Source of the DNA: Lutraria lutraria
Taxonomy: Eukaryota; Mollusca; Bivalvia; Venerida; Mactridae
DNA length: 64,000 nt
Assembly: GCA_964023205.1 (NCBI GenBank)
Contig: OZ026841.1
Location: 29,092,399-29,156,398 of the forward strand
Direction: 5' to 3'
In this document: piece after piece, positions 11,827 to 23,897 of the stretch
Position numbering within the stretch: position 1 is the first letter of the stretch
Layout: each line of letters opens with the position of its first letter
The notes under the pieces: generated by a model
Databases searched by the model: none
Told to the model about the DNA's origin: nothing
What the model saw: the letters and a program-made list of their open reading frames with translations, nothing else
Made by a program: the position numbers and the translations under genes

Positions 11827-12915
11827 TAAATTTTAAAAGTCCAGAAGGTTACAAAATATTTTTTTTTCAATATTTGTTGCGCTATGAATCTGATCAGCAC
11901 GAGCGGCGGGGATAAGGTCATGCTAAAACAATCAGAAGGAACGGGTTATAAATGCTGGTTACTAGGCCTGAAAATATGATTATGGTTCGTGATTCTCGTT
12001 GTGCTGAACTTTTGGCTGTGCTTACCTATACACAGAACGACGTAAGTACTGATGTTTGCATGTATTTAATTGTGCAGTAGAACTTCTCTTTTAAGATCGC
12101 CTTTGTGTTTGAATGTATCATTAACAACTTAAATATAGATATACTGAGAAAGGATCCGATAATAATGCATGGTCGTATAATGAGATGTTAATATTATTGA
12201 AATGGTCATCAAAAGACGCTATACTGCAAATGCGCGTGGCTTTGAGAAAGAGAAAACGTACATAGCTTTGGAGACGATTTATCGAGGACGCTGCAACCTT
12301 GTGTATTAGACATACTAACAATGTCCCATTAGACTTGAACCTATAGTCGTATGTTTGGTTACAAAATCGCCCGTATTTTCTGGCGACAACTTCAACGATT
12401 CTGAAGGCAAATTCCAAAGAACGAAAATATTTGGGGACGAATTGTATCTACAATTCTTACAAAAGATAGGTAAAGAAAAAAATTAGATTCTTTCATCCTA
12501 TATTACCCACTAATTGGTCAAGTTACTTATTCTATTCATCTTCATTGTTAACTCTGGTAGTTTCGTGTAAGACTTTTTGTTGGAACCACCGTGATGAAAT
12601 CCCTGTACTATAACAGTAACAAACTATAAAGAATAACTATGTAGTTTGATTGTTATCAGTCACTCTCAGAGTCATCGAATAATTGAATCTACAAGATTGG
12701 TTTGCCATGTGAGGTGCCCCTTTAGATAAAATGATAATTAATCATTACTTTTACGCATTACGCTTAAACTAATCTGCAGTGTTGTTTATTTTATTATAGT
12801 GACAGGCGTTATTAAAGAAAATATCGCAGTACATGGATGTCGTACTGTGGTACGTATCGGCCCGACGTTGTATCGTAATACAATAGGAATAAGGAGATTA
12901 CAATTTCAAACACAT
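11827..12915. other. intergenic, nothing recognised
   Basis: The minus-strand open frame 12121-12417 (98 codons) resembles no family I recognise and lacks a clear splice or promoter context. No other structure was seen. Confidence 0.35.
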
Positions 12916-13456
12916 AAAAGGGGCATGCCCTGGAACTGAAGCGTCTCGAATATAAATCAAATTGGTATCATTTGAATGCCTCAATCTATTAATGAAAGTC
13001 CTGTAAAATATTTACGAAATATCTCGCTAGTTGACTCAAAATACACATTTCAAGATTTACCAAACCTGTCGATTACGCCTTAGAAAATATTCGTCATTTT
13101 CATAACTCGACCCTTTCGGGATCTGTCAAATGCGGAAAAAATGTCAACAAACTGTGAAATGGTAAGTATTGCTCATGTCATGTTAATTGTTTGCGACATA
13201 AAGCTTATCTATCGATCAATTATAGGTAAATATCATTGTTTTGCTGCTTGAAAGGCAGCGTGCACGCTAAGTTAAATTCTCAGACGAATCGGAAACATCG
13301 TTGTCGTCAATAAAAGGCTGTAAGCCTTTTATTTAAACCGGCATATAAATACCCACGCGCGCGTTATAGGGCCATTTTTGAAGGCACATTCTTCTTTGAC
13401 ATTTTGGTAATAATTATTTTTACAAGTGATAAACGCATTTTTGGTGTATAAAACCC
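12916..13456 (-). mobile_element. ~0.5 kb terminal-inverted-repeat element, copy 1 (one end lost)
   Basis: It starts AAAAGGGGCATGCCCTGGAA and runs for about 540 bp, matching in reverse the element at 21872-22352. Shared landmarks are CGAGACGCTTC, CAGGTTTGGTAA, AATGTCAACAAACTG, the ATTCGTC and CGTCGTC regions, AAAAGGC...GCCTTTTAT, CGCGCGTTATAGGG, CACATTCTTCTTTGAC and AACGCATTTTTGGT. The second terminal repeat is not recognisable, so this copy has decayed or is truncated near 13456. No transposase is encoded; it fits a non-autonomous DNA element. Confidence 0.7.
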
Positions 13457-13899
13457 TTAAATGCATACATGTATTACAGTTATATGAGACTATACACGCG
13501 GTCCTAATGATGAAATCATACGACGAAATCAAATGATGTCATATACTGACAAGTCCATTCCTTCATTATGGAATCCTATGAGCGTTATTGCGCAAATACC
13601 AATGCAATCTTGAATCATTTTGACAAAAAATGGATAAAAACAATTAACTATTATTGGTTTTCTGAACACAAGTAAGTGTCGGATTGCACAGGTCGCATGT
13701 CTTGCATTTTCGTTAATATATTTGAATAAAGGCGCGTACTCTCCATGACCCTAATAGGACTCCGTAGCTTCATATAATTATTGCGTATATTCAGTTTAGA
13801 AATACAGGAATGATATGACAATAAACCATGTTGACTGTGAATCATTTAGCATGAATTATAACCTGAAATATAAACGTTTTCGTCACAAAGAATCAGCAT
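13457..13899. other. intergenic, nothing recognised
   Basis: Only short minus-strand open frames without family resemblance occur here. No repeat was noticed. Confidence 0.35.
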
Positions 13900-14035
13900 A
13901 GGGAGGGGTGATTATTAAAACGGGGGAGGGAGTTTGAAAACGTTTTAATGTTACCGGGGCCGGTACTTTGAAAACGTTTTTAAGTAACCGGGGGATAACC
14001 TGAAAAGGGGGGAGCTTGAAAACGTTACACCGGTA
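13900..14035. repeat. G-rich imperfect tandem repeat
   Basis: Three imperfect copies of a phrase close to TTGAAAACGTTTTAATGTTA alternate with G-runs such as GGGGGAGGGAG, ACCGGGGCCGG, ACCGGGGG and GGGGGGAG. The unit is about 45 bp. The G-runs lie on the + strand and contrast with the AT-rich surroundings. Confidence 0.5.
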
Positions 14036-15182
14036 TATCGGTATATCGTTGCACCACTAGTAAACATGAACATAAAAAGATCACAGAATGAAAAGGAAAT
14101 TTTCATCATACGTTATATAGTCATAGGTTGTAATACCATAATGCATATAGTGTATACAAGTACATGTATATCATAAAGCACGTGTCCGAACAATCGAAAC
14201 AATCAATCAGGTTCTAATAGAACCGATAAACGTTCGCACTTTAAAAAGTCATGCGTACTTTATAAAACATATACGGTGAATTATATCAACCATTCATTAC
14301 ACGGTATACAGCGAATTCAAGGAGAAATGTCTCGTTTTTCCTACAGCAAAGTCAAGGTTTTCTGTCTTTCCTCTCTAAAAGACGATATCAGATTTTCCCT
14401 CTATTATGACAACGATTGAAGTACATATTAAAACTGCCCACTCCCTTCGCTGAAAAACTGTAGTTTTAATATCGGAAAACTCGTGCGGAAAGTAAATCGA
14501 CCTCGAGTCTGATGTTAGCATTATTGGTCTTGTTGAAACATTGTCTACCCTTCTGCTTGTGTTATATGAATTAACAAAACAAATGGATAGAAATTGTCAG
14601 CCGAGGAAACCATGAATGAAATGTAGACCATTGTATAACTACGAATGCGCACACGAACAGCTATCTATCGGATGAGAACGCGATCGGCTTATTAGACCAT
14701 TATCTAAGGATGGTTTGGTTATGCAATAAATATACGACGCGATACATTTTTTTTATTTACGACGTAATTAGATACAAACTACCTTTTGTTTGATATGCAG
14801 TCTTAAGTAACATGGTGGTTTGCATATGAATTACTATGTCCTTTAGGTTTTCTAGCCAATTTCTTAGTCGAAAACCACAAGATTGATGATCTAGCGTTTG
14901 CAGGTTAAAGTTCAGTGTGTAGCGCATGTTCCTCATTGAATCCCCTTCCGTCTGAGGGTCATTCACAGAGAACTAAGCTTTACAGCATTGTGAACATACT
15001 CGTATTAAATACGTTGTTTGTTATATGCAGAATCGGTGTATAAATTAGCAAAATCTCAACCTATCCTATTTCTTAAGGCCATTGAACCAGACAAAACACT
15101 TTTACGCCTCGATAAATCATATCTTAAAACAAAGATGGTCATTTTTTGAAAATGCATGATGATTTATTTTGTTTAGTATGAA
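14036..15182. other. intergenic, nothing recognised
   Basis: The 69-codon minus-strand frame at 14757-14966 has no family resemblance. No hairpin or dispersed repeat was identified. Confidence 0.35.
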
Positions 15183-15700
15183 GTAGTGTCGATAATATGT
15201 AGCGTCGATAGTATGTAGTGTTGATATTGTGTAGTGTTGATATTATGTAGTGTTGATATTATGTAGTGTTGATATTATGTAGAGCCGATATTGTGTAGTG
15301 TTGATATTATGTAGCGTCGATATTATGTAGTGTTGATATTATGTAGTGTTGATATTATGTAGAGCCGATATTGTGTAGTGTTGATATTATGTAGTGCCGA
15401 TATTATGTAGTGTTGATATTATGTAGTGTCGATATTGTGTAGTGTCGATATTGTGTAGTGTTGAAATAATGTAATGTTGATAACATGTAGTCACTGTAGT
15501 GTCGATATTATTATAATGTCGATGTTATGTAATGTCGGTATTATGTAGTGCCGATATTAATGTAATATCGATATTATGTAGTGTTGATGTCAATGTAGAA
15601 TCGATAATATGTAGTGTCGATATCATTTGGTGTCGTCGATATCATTTTATTTCGATATTATGTAATGTCGATATGATGCAGTGTCGATACTATGTTGTAT
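15183..15700 (+). repeat. 16-bp minisatellite (GTAGTGTTGATATTAT unit)
   Basis: About 30 units of a 16-bp motif run through the segment. Between 15220 and 15460 the units are nearly exact, alternating TGTTGATATTAT, TGTCGATATTGT and AGCCGATATTGT. After 15460 they become irregular, with insertions and diverged units. The open frame 15532-15714 is a by-product. Confidence 0.85.
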
Positions 15701-16084
15701 TTCTATTTTACTAATATTGTCTAACGTATATATACGAGATTTATGACGATGAACTGCATAGTTAAATGTCAATACACTATTTGACTTGACTTGACATGAA
15801 TTGTGCACCTGCACTAAGATTAATATGCAATTTACTGTTAAAGCACAGCTGTCTATTAACCCATTGTATCACATAAATATCTTTTTATTCGTGTGTGAAA
15901 TATTATTGGTATTATTAATACCATTTATTTATATACAGACAATGATTTCTTTATTGTATCGTAATGTTTCAAAATGGCTTCTAGGCTGATTATTTTCATA
16001 ATTTCTTTTAAATAGTACGCCATCAAGACATGGTATTATTATTATGTTTTTTTAATCCTGATAATGCGAATGCAATAATACCGC
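15701..16084. other. spacer between minisatellite and transposon fragment
   Basis: AT-rich sequence. The hydrophobic open frame 15801-15989 is unrecognised and has no gene context. Confidence 0.35.
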
Positions 16085-16190
16085 TGGAACCGGCCTCCCT
16101 AAAAACCGGAGTTCTCAGAAAATCGGACGTTTTGCCCGGTCCGGTATGGTCCGATTTTCGGGACTTTTACTGTATTCACGTCGTCTTAGA
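16085..16190. mobile_element. DNA-transposon end fragment (pogo/Tigger-like), tentative
   Basis: On the minus strand the fragment begins ACAGTAAAAGTCCCGAAAAT and continues with GGACCATACCGGACCGGG and GTCCGATTTTCTGAGAACTC, then a GTTTTTAGGGAGGCCGG phrase. The CAGTAAAA start with short internal repeats (GTCCGATTTTC on both strands) fits a subterminal transposon region. There is no transposase. Confidence 0.35.
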
Positions 16191-16789
16191 AATAGTTTGT
16201 AGGTCTGTATTAATGCATTGATTTTTTTCTTTTATGGACTTATTTGTCAATACGACCTATGATAGACTAATAATCATGCATTACTGTGTGAAAAAAGGCG
16301 CCAGATTTATTCCTACTAAATAGGGTCAAATACGAGCGCTTCTTAAATGATTTCTCGGAAAGTTTAATGTTGGTCTCATTTTGTGCGAGATATATACATG
16401 AAACCACTGCAAACCTTCATTTGTATTGCTTTATAATTTTACGTTTTGTGAAGGCGTGTGCATTCACCGGAACGAAGAGTTATACGCCTAGATATGTATA
16501 GACAGACAGACAGACGAGTTGAACGGTCGAAATCTGTGACAAGTGTTTTTTTTTCATTTTAGGTAATCTTGGGTTCAATTCTGATGTTTTATACAGAATT
16601 TATTACAGTTCTACCATCACTGGTCTGTTTTTACCGCCCGTTAGTTGCAAGTGCAATTAATTGAAACAGATGTTACGGTGGTGTTATTTTTAGTATTGAG
16701 TTAAACCGCACAGCTTTGTTTCCCCGAAAAATGGACCTGTGTGTATGCCAACCATATTCATCGCTAACATCCCCACAAGCTTCGATGGC
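16191..16789. other. intergenic, short (GACA)n microsatellite at ~16500
   Basis: A short GACAGACAGACAGAC run lies at 16500-16515. Nothing else was recognised. Confidence 0.4.
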
Positions 16790-17003
16790 CGCGAACATGG
16801 CCCAGTGGTTAATGCGCAGGACTTTTAACCCGATGAATTACGGTCACCGCGCGGTAGGTCATACCCTTCTATACAAATTTGACAAAACTGTAGATTTTCT
16901 ACCATAAGTGGAGAGGTACCGACTCCTTGTGGGAGGCTAATTTGGTACTAGTTAGAATACAGTCTAGGAAAACTGGACGGTATAAAAACCACTGAAACAA
17001 ACA
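16790..17003 (+). mobile_element. degenerate tRNA-derived SINE, family 3 copy
   Basis: A perfect A box (TGGCCCAGTGG, 16798-16808) is followed by a decayed B-box region (GCGGTAGGTCATACCC). The tail, with GGTACTAGTTAG and AGGAAAACTGGACGGT, matches the tail of the SINE at 62941-63160 (AGTACTGGTTAG, AGGAAAACTGGTAACG). The element is old. The open frame 16716-16907 is a shadow. Confidence 0.5.
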
Positions 17004-17057
17004 TACAAGCTGGATCCGACACTCTACCTCTGTGCCTGTCTTACCTCCTCGGTAGAA

Positions 17058-19828
17058 TCGTCACATGACTATTGGGTCGATATCCTTATCATTACACATT
17101 GTTGAAGAATTGTCACATGACTATTGGGTCGATATCCTATTATAACCTATTGTTGAAGAATTGTCACATGACTATTGGGTCGATAACCTATTATAACCTA
17201 TTGTTGAAGAATTGTCACATGACTATTGGGTCGATAACCTATTATAACCTATTGTTGAAGAATTGTCACATGACTATTGGGTCGATATCCTTAAATTACC
17301 CATTGTTGAAGAATTGTCACATGACTATTGGGTCGATATCCTTAAATTACTCATTGTTGAAGAATTGTCACATGACTATTGCGTCGATATCCTTAAATTA
17401 CTCATTGTTGAAGAATTGTCACATGACTATTGGGTCGATATCCTTAAATTAATCATGACTATTGGGTCGATATCCTTTAATAACTCATTGTTGAAGAATT
17501 GTCACATGACTATTGGGTCGATATCCTTAAATTACTCATTGTTGAAGAATTGTCACATGACTATTGGGTCGATATCCTTAAATTAATCATGACTATTGCG
17601 TCGATATCCTTAATTACTTATTGTTGAAGAATTGTCACATGACTATTGGGTCGATATCCTTAAATTAATCATGACTATTGCGTCGATATCCTTAATAACT
17701 CATTGTTGAAGAATTGTCACATGACTATTGGGTCGATATCCTTAAATTACTCATTGTTGAAGAATTGTCACATGACTATTGGGTCGATATCCTTTAATAA
17801 CTCATTGTTGAAGAATTGTCACATGACTATTGGGTCGATATCCTTAAATTACTCATTGTTGAAGAATTGTCACATGACTATTGGGTCGATATCCTTAAAT
17901 TAATCATGACTATTGCGTCGATATCCTTAATTACTTATTGTTGAAGAATTGTCACATGACTATTGGGTCGATATCCTTAAATTAATCATGACTATTGCGT
18001 CGATATCCTTAATAACTCATTGTTGAAGAATTGTCACATGACTATTGGGTCGATATCCTTAAATTACTCATTGTTGAAGAATTGTCACATGACTATTGGG
18101 TCGATATCCTTAAATTAATCATGACTATTGCGTCGATATCCTTAATTACTCATTGTTGAAGAATTGTCACATGACTATTGGGTCGATATCCTTAAATTAC
18201 TCATTGTTGAAGAATTGTCACATGACTATTGGGTCGATATCCTTAAATTACTCATTGTTGAAGGATTGTCACATGACTATTGCGTCGATATCCTTAAATT
18301 ACTCATTGTTGAAGAATTGTCACATGACTATTGCGTCGATATCCTTAAATTACTCATGACTATTGCGTCGATATCCTTAATTACTCATTGTTGAAGAATT
18401 GTCACATGACTATTGGGTCGATATCCTTAAATTACTCATTGTTGAAGGATTGTCACATGACTATTGCGTCGATATCCTTAATTACTCATTGTTGAAGAAT
18501 TGTCACATGACTATTGGGTCGATATCCTTACATTACTCATTGTTGAAGGATTGTCACATGACTATTGCGTCGATATCCTTAATTACTCATTGTTGAAGAA
18601 TTGTCACATGACTATTGGGTCGATATCCTTAAATTACTCATTGTTGAAGAATTGTCACATGACTATTGGGTCGATATCCTTAAATTACTCATTGTTGAAG
18701 AATTGTCACATGACTATTGGGTCGATATCCTTAAATTAATCATGACTATTGCGTCGATATCCTTAATTACTCATTGTTGAAGAATTGTCACATGACTATT
18801 GGGTCGATATCCTTAAATTACTCATTGTTGAAGAATTGTCACATGACTTTTGGGTCGATATCCTTAAATTACTCATTGTTGAAGAATTGTCACATGACTA
18901 TTGGGTCGATATCCTTAAATTACTCATTGTTGAAGGATTGTCACATGACTATTGCGTCGATATCCTTAAATTACTCATTGTTGAAGAATTGTCACATGAC
19001 TATTGCGTCGATATCCTTAAATTACTCATTGTTGAAGGATTGTCACATGACTATTGGGTCGATATCCTTAAATTACTCATTGTTGAAGAATTGTCACATG
19101 ACTATTGGGTCGATATCCTTAAATTAATCATGACTATTGCGTCGATATCCTTAATTACTCATTGTTGAAGAATTGTCACATGACTATTGGGTCGATATCC
19201 TTAAATTAATCATGACTATTGCGTCGATATCCTTAATTACTCATTGTTGAAGAATTGTCACATGACTATTGGGTCGATATCCTTAAATTACTCATTGTTG
19301 AAGAATTGTCACATGACTATTGGGTCGATATCCTTAAATTAATCATGACTATTGCGTCGATATCCTTAATTACTCATTGTTGAAGAATTGTCACATGACT
19401 ATTGCGTCGATATCCTTAAATTACTCATTGTTGAAGAATTGTCACATGACTATTGGGTCGATATCCTTAAATTAATCATGACTATTGCGTCGATATCCTT
19501 AATTACTCATTGTTGAAGAATTGTCACATGACTATTGGGTCGATATCCTTAAATTAATCATGACTATTGCGTCGATATCCTTAAATTACTCATTGTTGAA
19601 GAATTGTCACATGACTATTGGGTCGATATCCTTAAATTAATCATGACTATTGCGTCGATATCCTTAATTACTCATTGTTGAAGAATTGTCACATGACTAT
19701 TGGGTCGATATCCTTAAATTAATCATGACTATTGCGTCGATATCCTTAATTACTCATTGTTGAAGAATTGTCACATGACTATTGGGTCGATATCCTTAAA
19801 TTACTCATTGTTGAAGAATTGTCACGAT
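17058..19828 (+). repeat. 51-bp satellite array with 32/50-bp variant units
   Basis: The main unit is 51 bp: CATTGTTGAAGAATTGTCAC, ATGACTATTGGGTCGATATC, CTTAAATTACT. A shortened unit of 32 bp lacks the TTGTTGAAGAATTGTC part and ends TTAAATTAATC. It is regularly followed by a 50-bp unit with GCGTCGATATCC and one A fewer (TTAATTAC), so 82-bp dimers are interspersed among 51-bp monomers. Because 51 is divisible by 3, two frames stay open for long runs and give 17-residue periodic translations. These have no gene context and are broken by the 32- and 50-bp units. The first units (17058-17260) have diverged tails (CTATTATAACC), as expected at an array edge. Confidence 0.95.
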
Positions 19829-20289
19829 TCCCTATCAATCATTACATATTGTTGAAGAGAAATTGTTATCTCATTTTAGTCACATTCAAACATCACCACC
19901 TGTTTATGTGGTATGGAAAAGAAATTTGAATGTCAAATAAGTTTTCCTCACGAATGACTCATGAGATATGGTTATACATTAAGGAGTTATCATTTGTAAT
20001 CAAACTCCGATCAGAAAAGAACAAATGCGGGATTTCTAGGAAAATACTTTGCGGTCGTATGACTTTTTTGGAAATTTGTCTTATTAATTATGCTTGCATT
20101 TGATCACAGCCTGCACATTATGCATGTATAACAAACGAAATAATTTACTCAGTCGAAAACTGTCAGACGATGATGCATCTTTGTAAATGTGTGATAATAT
20201 TTTTTTATTTCGCCATTACTCGTAAACAGCAATACGTGTCCATGAACGTACGGAGCATTGTAAGGACTGTCGTGCTATTCAAATAACAG
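19829..20289. other. array flank, nothing recognised
   Basis: The array fades out with CATTACATATTGTTGAAGAG near 19850. No gene or repeat was noticed beyond it. Confidence 0.4.
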
Positions 20290-20490
20290 TTCGGTGGTTT
20301 TAAGCTCCCGTGTAAACTCCATGAACGGTCACCTCCAAACAACAGCCACCTCTCTGTAACAGCCTGTATACTAGCAACCTAAATTGGCGTTTAACTCTAT
20401 GTTCACGCGCTCAACAACAGCCACGTACCTCCTTACAACGGTCATTTTAGTCCTTTACATTGGTGACTGTTGTAGGGAGGTTACGCTGTA
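20290..20490. mobile_element. DNA-transposon end with subterminal repeats (pogo-like), tentative
   Basis: Several phrases of the form AACGGTCACCTCC, AACAACAGCCACCTCTCTGT, CAACAACAGCCACGTACCTC and CAACGGTCATT are repeated. On the minus strand the right boundary reads TACAGCGTAACCTCCCTACA followed by ACAGTCACC. A TACAG start and alternating protective repeats are typical of pogo/Tigger ends. No transposase was seen. Confidence 0.4.
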
Positions 20491-21172
20491 TGCCAACTTT
20501 CTTCCGATATTTTTACTCATATGGAACCATTTGATTCAATTCTACGTCAATGTTTAATTGTATGATACTGACGTTCGTTGTTCGCACAAATCATATGAAA
20601 GAGCATGTAATATTAAGTATAAGTGACCTACCTTCATAAAACTACGACAAAAAGTAGCGATCAGCTGAGTACTTGTATATATCACAAGTTTCAAATGATT
20701 CCGCACGCAGAAATGATTATGTATGTACAATGTGATAATATTTAGGATTGGTGTGATATCTTGAATTATCACCTATCGCTGGTATGTCGTAAACACCAAT
20801 GCAGGTTACCTCCGACTAATTAGTCAATACAATAGTACATAGTTCCTGTAAACTGATTTTTCACGATGGGCGTACCTTTTTCTTTTCAATGACCTCCCAG
20901 TAGTGTTCAGAAAATTGATTGTTGAAAGTATTATATAAGATGTAGATAAAAGATTTGTATCTCTAAACAGTCCAATCCGTGTTTAAAGTCCTCTGTGAAA
21001 AAAGGACAGTCTGTAAATAAAGATCTCCTTGTAAATAAAGCCCACCCTTTGAGCAAAGGCCATTCTTTGAAAATCTGTCAAGTAAAGGACCCCTATAAGA
21101 TTCATTACTAATTTATTAGTGATTTATTACTAATTTAAACTTCCCCCTCTTCCCAAAAACTACTTTCATCCT
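20491..21172. other. intergenic, nothing firm
   Basis: At 20995-21095 there are TAAATAAAG and AAAGGCC phrases similar to those at 9925-10060, suggesting transposon debris. The minus-strand frame 20554-20772 is unrecognised. Confidence 0.3.
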
Positions 21173-21465
21173 ACAGGGATTTTTGGGGCGATTTTATAGC
21201 CGAAATTTGGTCATATTCCCAATGAAAAAAGTCCCCCCCCCCCCAATGAATAATGATATTTTTTTCATTAACCATATAAGTTCACTAGCATCACTATTGG
21301 TAGTAATTACCTTATTCTGCTACTGTTCTATGGGAGAATAAGTAGACTGAATTGAACATTGCAAAAAATGTAGTTATACATGTTTCCCAATTTTGATTAA
21401 AACACCGCGAAAATTCCCAATCCATAGAATATGGATCATATTCCCAAAATACCGAAAAAACCCTG
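21173..21465. mobile_element. possible hAT-type MITE
   Basis: The left end CAGGGATTTTTGGGG and the right end, on the minus strand, CAGGGTTTTTTCGG are inverted and start with CAGGG, as hAT elements often do. Both sides contain TCATATTCCCAA. A run of 12 C lies at 21233-21244. The flanking 8-bp duplication is not convincing. Confidence 0.3.
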
Positions 21466-21871
21466 ATCCAACAAGCACTTCCATTACATTAGACCCTTAC
21501 AAAAAAACTAAACAGAACACAACTATCCGTGTCCAAGCTTCAAAGTTTTCAATTAGTTTTGCGGGACCAAGCTCACATTTACTCCATGGAAAACAAAAAT
21601 GAAATAAATTACATTAGTAATAAAATGGTTAACTTATTGTTAGCGTTTGGCTACAAAAACACACATGTGAACAAAGGTTACACTATGGTACGACTAAATG
21701 TGGCTTTTATTGACAGGTGGTCTTTTCTGTCTTACAGTGAATCAATCGCAACCGTAAGAGCTGACTTCTACATACAATCAATCTATCTATCTTCCATTGA
21801 GGTCAAACCCCTCGCAATAGCCTTATATTCAGATTTTTAGTTTTATTCATTACATTCAATAAGTGTACTTT
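21466..21871. other. intergenic, transposon-like phrases
   Basis: The 103-codon open frame 21529-21840 has no recognisable domain. It overlaps TGAACAAAGGTTACACTATG and GTGGCTTTTATTGACAGGTG, which recall the debris at 9925-10060, so I do not call it a gene. Confidence 0.35.
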
Positions 21872-22352
21872 AAAGGGGCATGTCCAGGAACTGTTGTGTC
21901 TTGCTTTTCGTAAACCAAAAATGCGTTTGTCTCTTGTAAAACCAATTATTACCGAAAAGTCAAAGAAGAATGTGCGTTCAAATATGACCCTATAACGCGC
22001 GTGTCGGTATTTGTATGTCGGTTTGAATAAAAGGCGGTCAGCCTTTTAATGACGACAGCGATATTTCCGATTCGTCTGAGAGTTTAACTGAGCATGTGCG
22101 CTGCCTTTCAAGTGTACATAACATGAGCAATACGTATCATTTCAGTTTGTTGACATTTTTTCCGTTTGACAGAGTTGTGAAAATGACGAATAATTCCTGA
22201 GGCCGAAATCGGCAGGTTTGGTAAAATTTTGAGTAAACTAGCGGGATATTTCAAAAATATTTTACAGGGCTTTCGTTAATTGATTTAGTCATTAAAAGGA
22301 TATCAATTGGATTGCTATTCGAGACGCTTCAGTTCCAGGGCATGCCCCTTTT
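21872..22352 (+). mobile_element. ~0.5 kb terminal-inverted-repeat element, copy 2 (complete)
   Basis: The element is bounded by AAAGGGGCATGTCCAGGAAC and, on the minus strand, AAAAGGGGCATGCCCTGGAA, an inverted repeat of about 22 bp with few mismatches. Inside lie AAAAGGC...GCCTTTTAA (a small hairpin), TCCGATTCGTCTGAGAG and CATAACATGAGCAATAC. It matches copy 1 at 12916-13456 in opposite orientation. It is non-coding and likely mobilised by another element's transposase. Confidence 0.75.
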
Positions 22353-23829
22353 AAAATGACCGAACGTCACACGCAAGCGTGCTTTTGGCTTATGTTTGTA
22401 ATCGTCGATTTGTACACGTACGTTTTCACGTTTTGTGGAACATGATATGACATATGGACATAATTTGCTACATTGTATTGAACTGAAAGGTCTCTGTGTT
22501 AATGATGTTTTAAGTACCCTGTCATTGTTCTCTAAATGTTAACAAATCTAAGTCAAACCTATACTAGCGGACACATCCTGGTCTCATAGACATTGTCCTT
22601 ACTATTTTCTTAGACCCAGTCATTCTGGAGTATTTATTAATTACTTACAAACTAATAAAAAAACTTTTCCCAAAAGAAATCGATGACAAACAGAACGTTT
22701 AACAAAATTCGCGGACTTACTTTCCGCTTTCCACGAAAGAACAGGGTGTCTACACAAAAAGAGGCTGCCCATGCATGCAAAGTACAAAAAGATAATTTGT
22801 TAAGCCTAGATGCGCTATGCAATACAGTTTAATCCGCGTGTGTGGATTACTTAGCAATGCGTCCATTGAAATAAATGAATATATTATTATTCTGTCTCGT
22901 CCTTAAGTTAACATTAACCTCACGCAATCTTGATAAGACGTACAGACGATGAGCATATTCTTTGATCTTAATAAATTCATGTTTTCAGTAAAGGCGAACA
23001 AGCCATATATAGAATTGCGTCGGTGGCCACAATGTCAATAACAGAAAGTAAATCATAATTATACAAACCAATAAAGTGTATATTTATATGTGTTGTCATC
23101 TGCGTAACCAGATATAATTACAACCTACTTAGCGTTTATATCAAGCCGACTTGAAGAAAGTTCACGATGTGCAATCTCAAATCGATTTTACGTTGGCGCT
23201 TGCTCACACAAACACGTGCAATATTTTTTTATACTTATTTGTTTAAAATTTTCCCCAGCAAATGTGAAACTCGTTTATAACGGGACGCATAAACTTTCCA
23301 ATCAGCCCCGACGGTTGTTACTCTGGTGACAAACCTGTTCCCACGCGTTACTCGTGTAGCTTGATTAAATAGATCCAGCTTAACGGCCCCTGAATTATTG
23401 GAAGCTCGAGCCCTTATTTCGAGATGGCAATTCCTTCGTTATTCTTGTTATGGAACTACTCTAGAGCCTTTGTGAAAAAAAAACACCTAAAAAAATGAAT
23501 CGGACTTCTTTGCAGAGATGGCTTTTATTCAGAAGTTTCATGATTTAGTCGATCTTGTGAAAGAGAGTAAGCCAAATAAATGACCTTTGTTCGAAAGGTG
23601 TCTGTCTTAGACAGGCGTTGTTACGTCAGGTTTTGTCTGTCTGTCGAATATAAAAAAGTTAATACATTAATCCTTTGATCTTCACCTTTCGGGTATATAA
23701 GGTTTTTCAAACCATTACCGTATCCTACCCCATGCTCGCACCAACTAACAATCAATGAAGAAATATACAGTCAAACGTACAAGTTATAAAGGTCACCGAA
23801 GGGAGAGTACAAATGTGATCTTAATAAAT
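22353..23829. other. intergenic, nothing recognised
   Basis: AT-rich sequence. A TATATAA lies at 23694-23700 and an ATG at 23755 opens a 71-codon frame. That frame is unrecognised and runs through the hairpin element at 23830, so it is unlikely to be a gene. Confidence 0.35.
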
Positions 23830-23897
23830 AAACTGGTTCCCGTTCCATGTTGTAGTTCACCAAAGTCTTTGTACAGACGAGCCAACGGGAACCAGCT
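23830..23897 (-). mobile_element. short hairpin element, copy 1 of 4
   Basis: The ends AACTGGTTCCCGTT and AACGGGAACCAGCT form an inverted repeat. On the minus strand the internal GTCTGTACAAAG matches the internal part of the copies at 44334, 49206 and 58695, so this copy is reversed relative to them. Confidence 0.7.

Noticed and set aside
17072..19168. Open frames with 17-residue repeats
   Set aside because: By-products of the 51-bp satellite unit; two frames are open at once and both end at the 32- or 50-bp variants.
17058..19828. Regular repeat pattern recalling a CRISPR array
   Set aside because: Units are head-to-tail copies without unique spacers, and the window is clearly eukaryotic.
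21529..21840. 103-codon open frame
   Set aside because: No domain, overlaps transposon-like phrases, no splice or promoter support.
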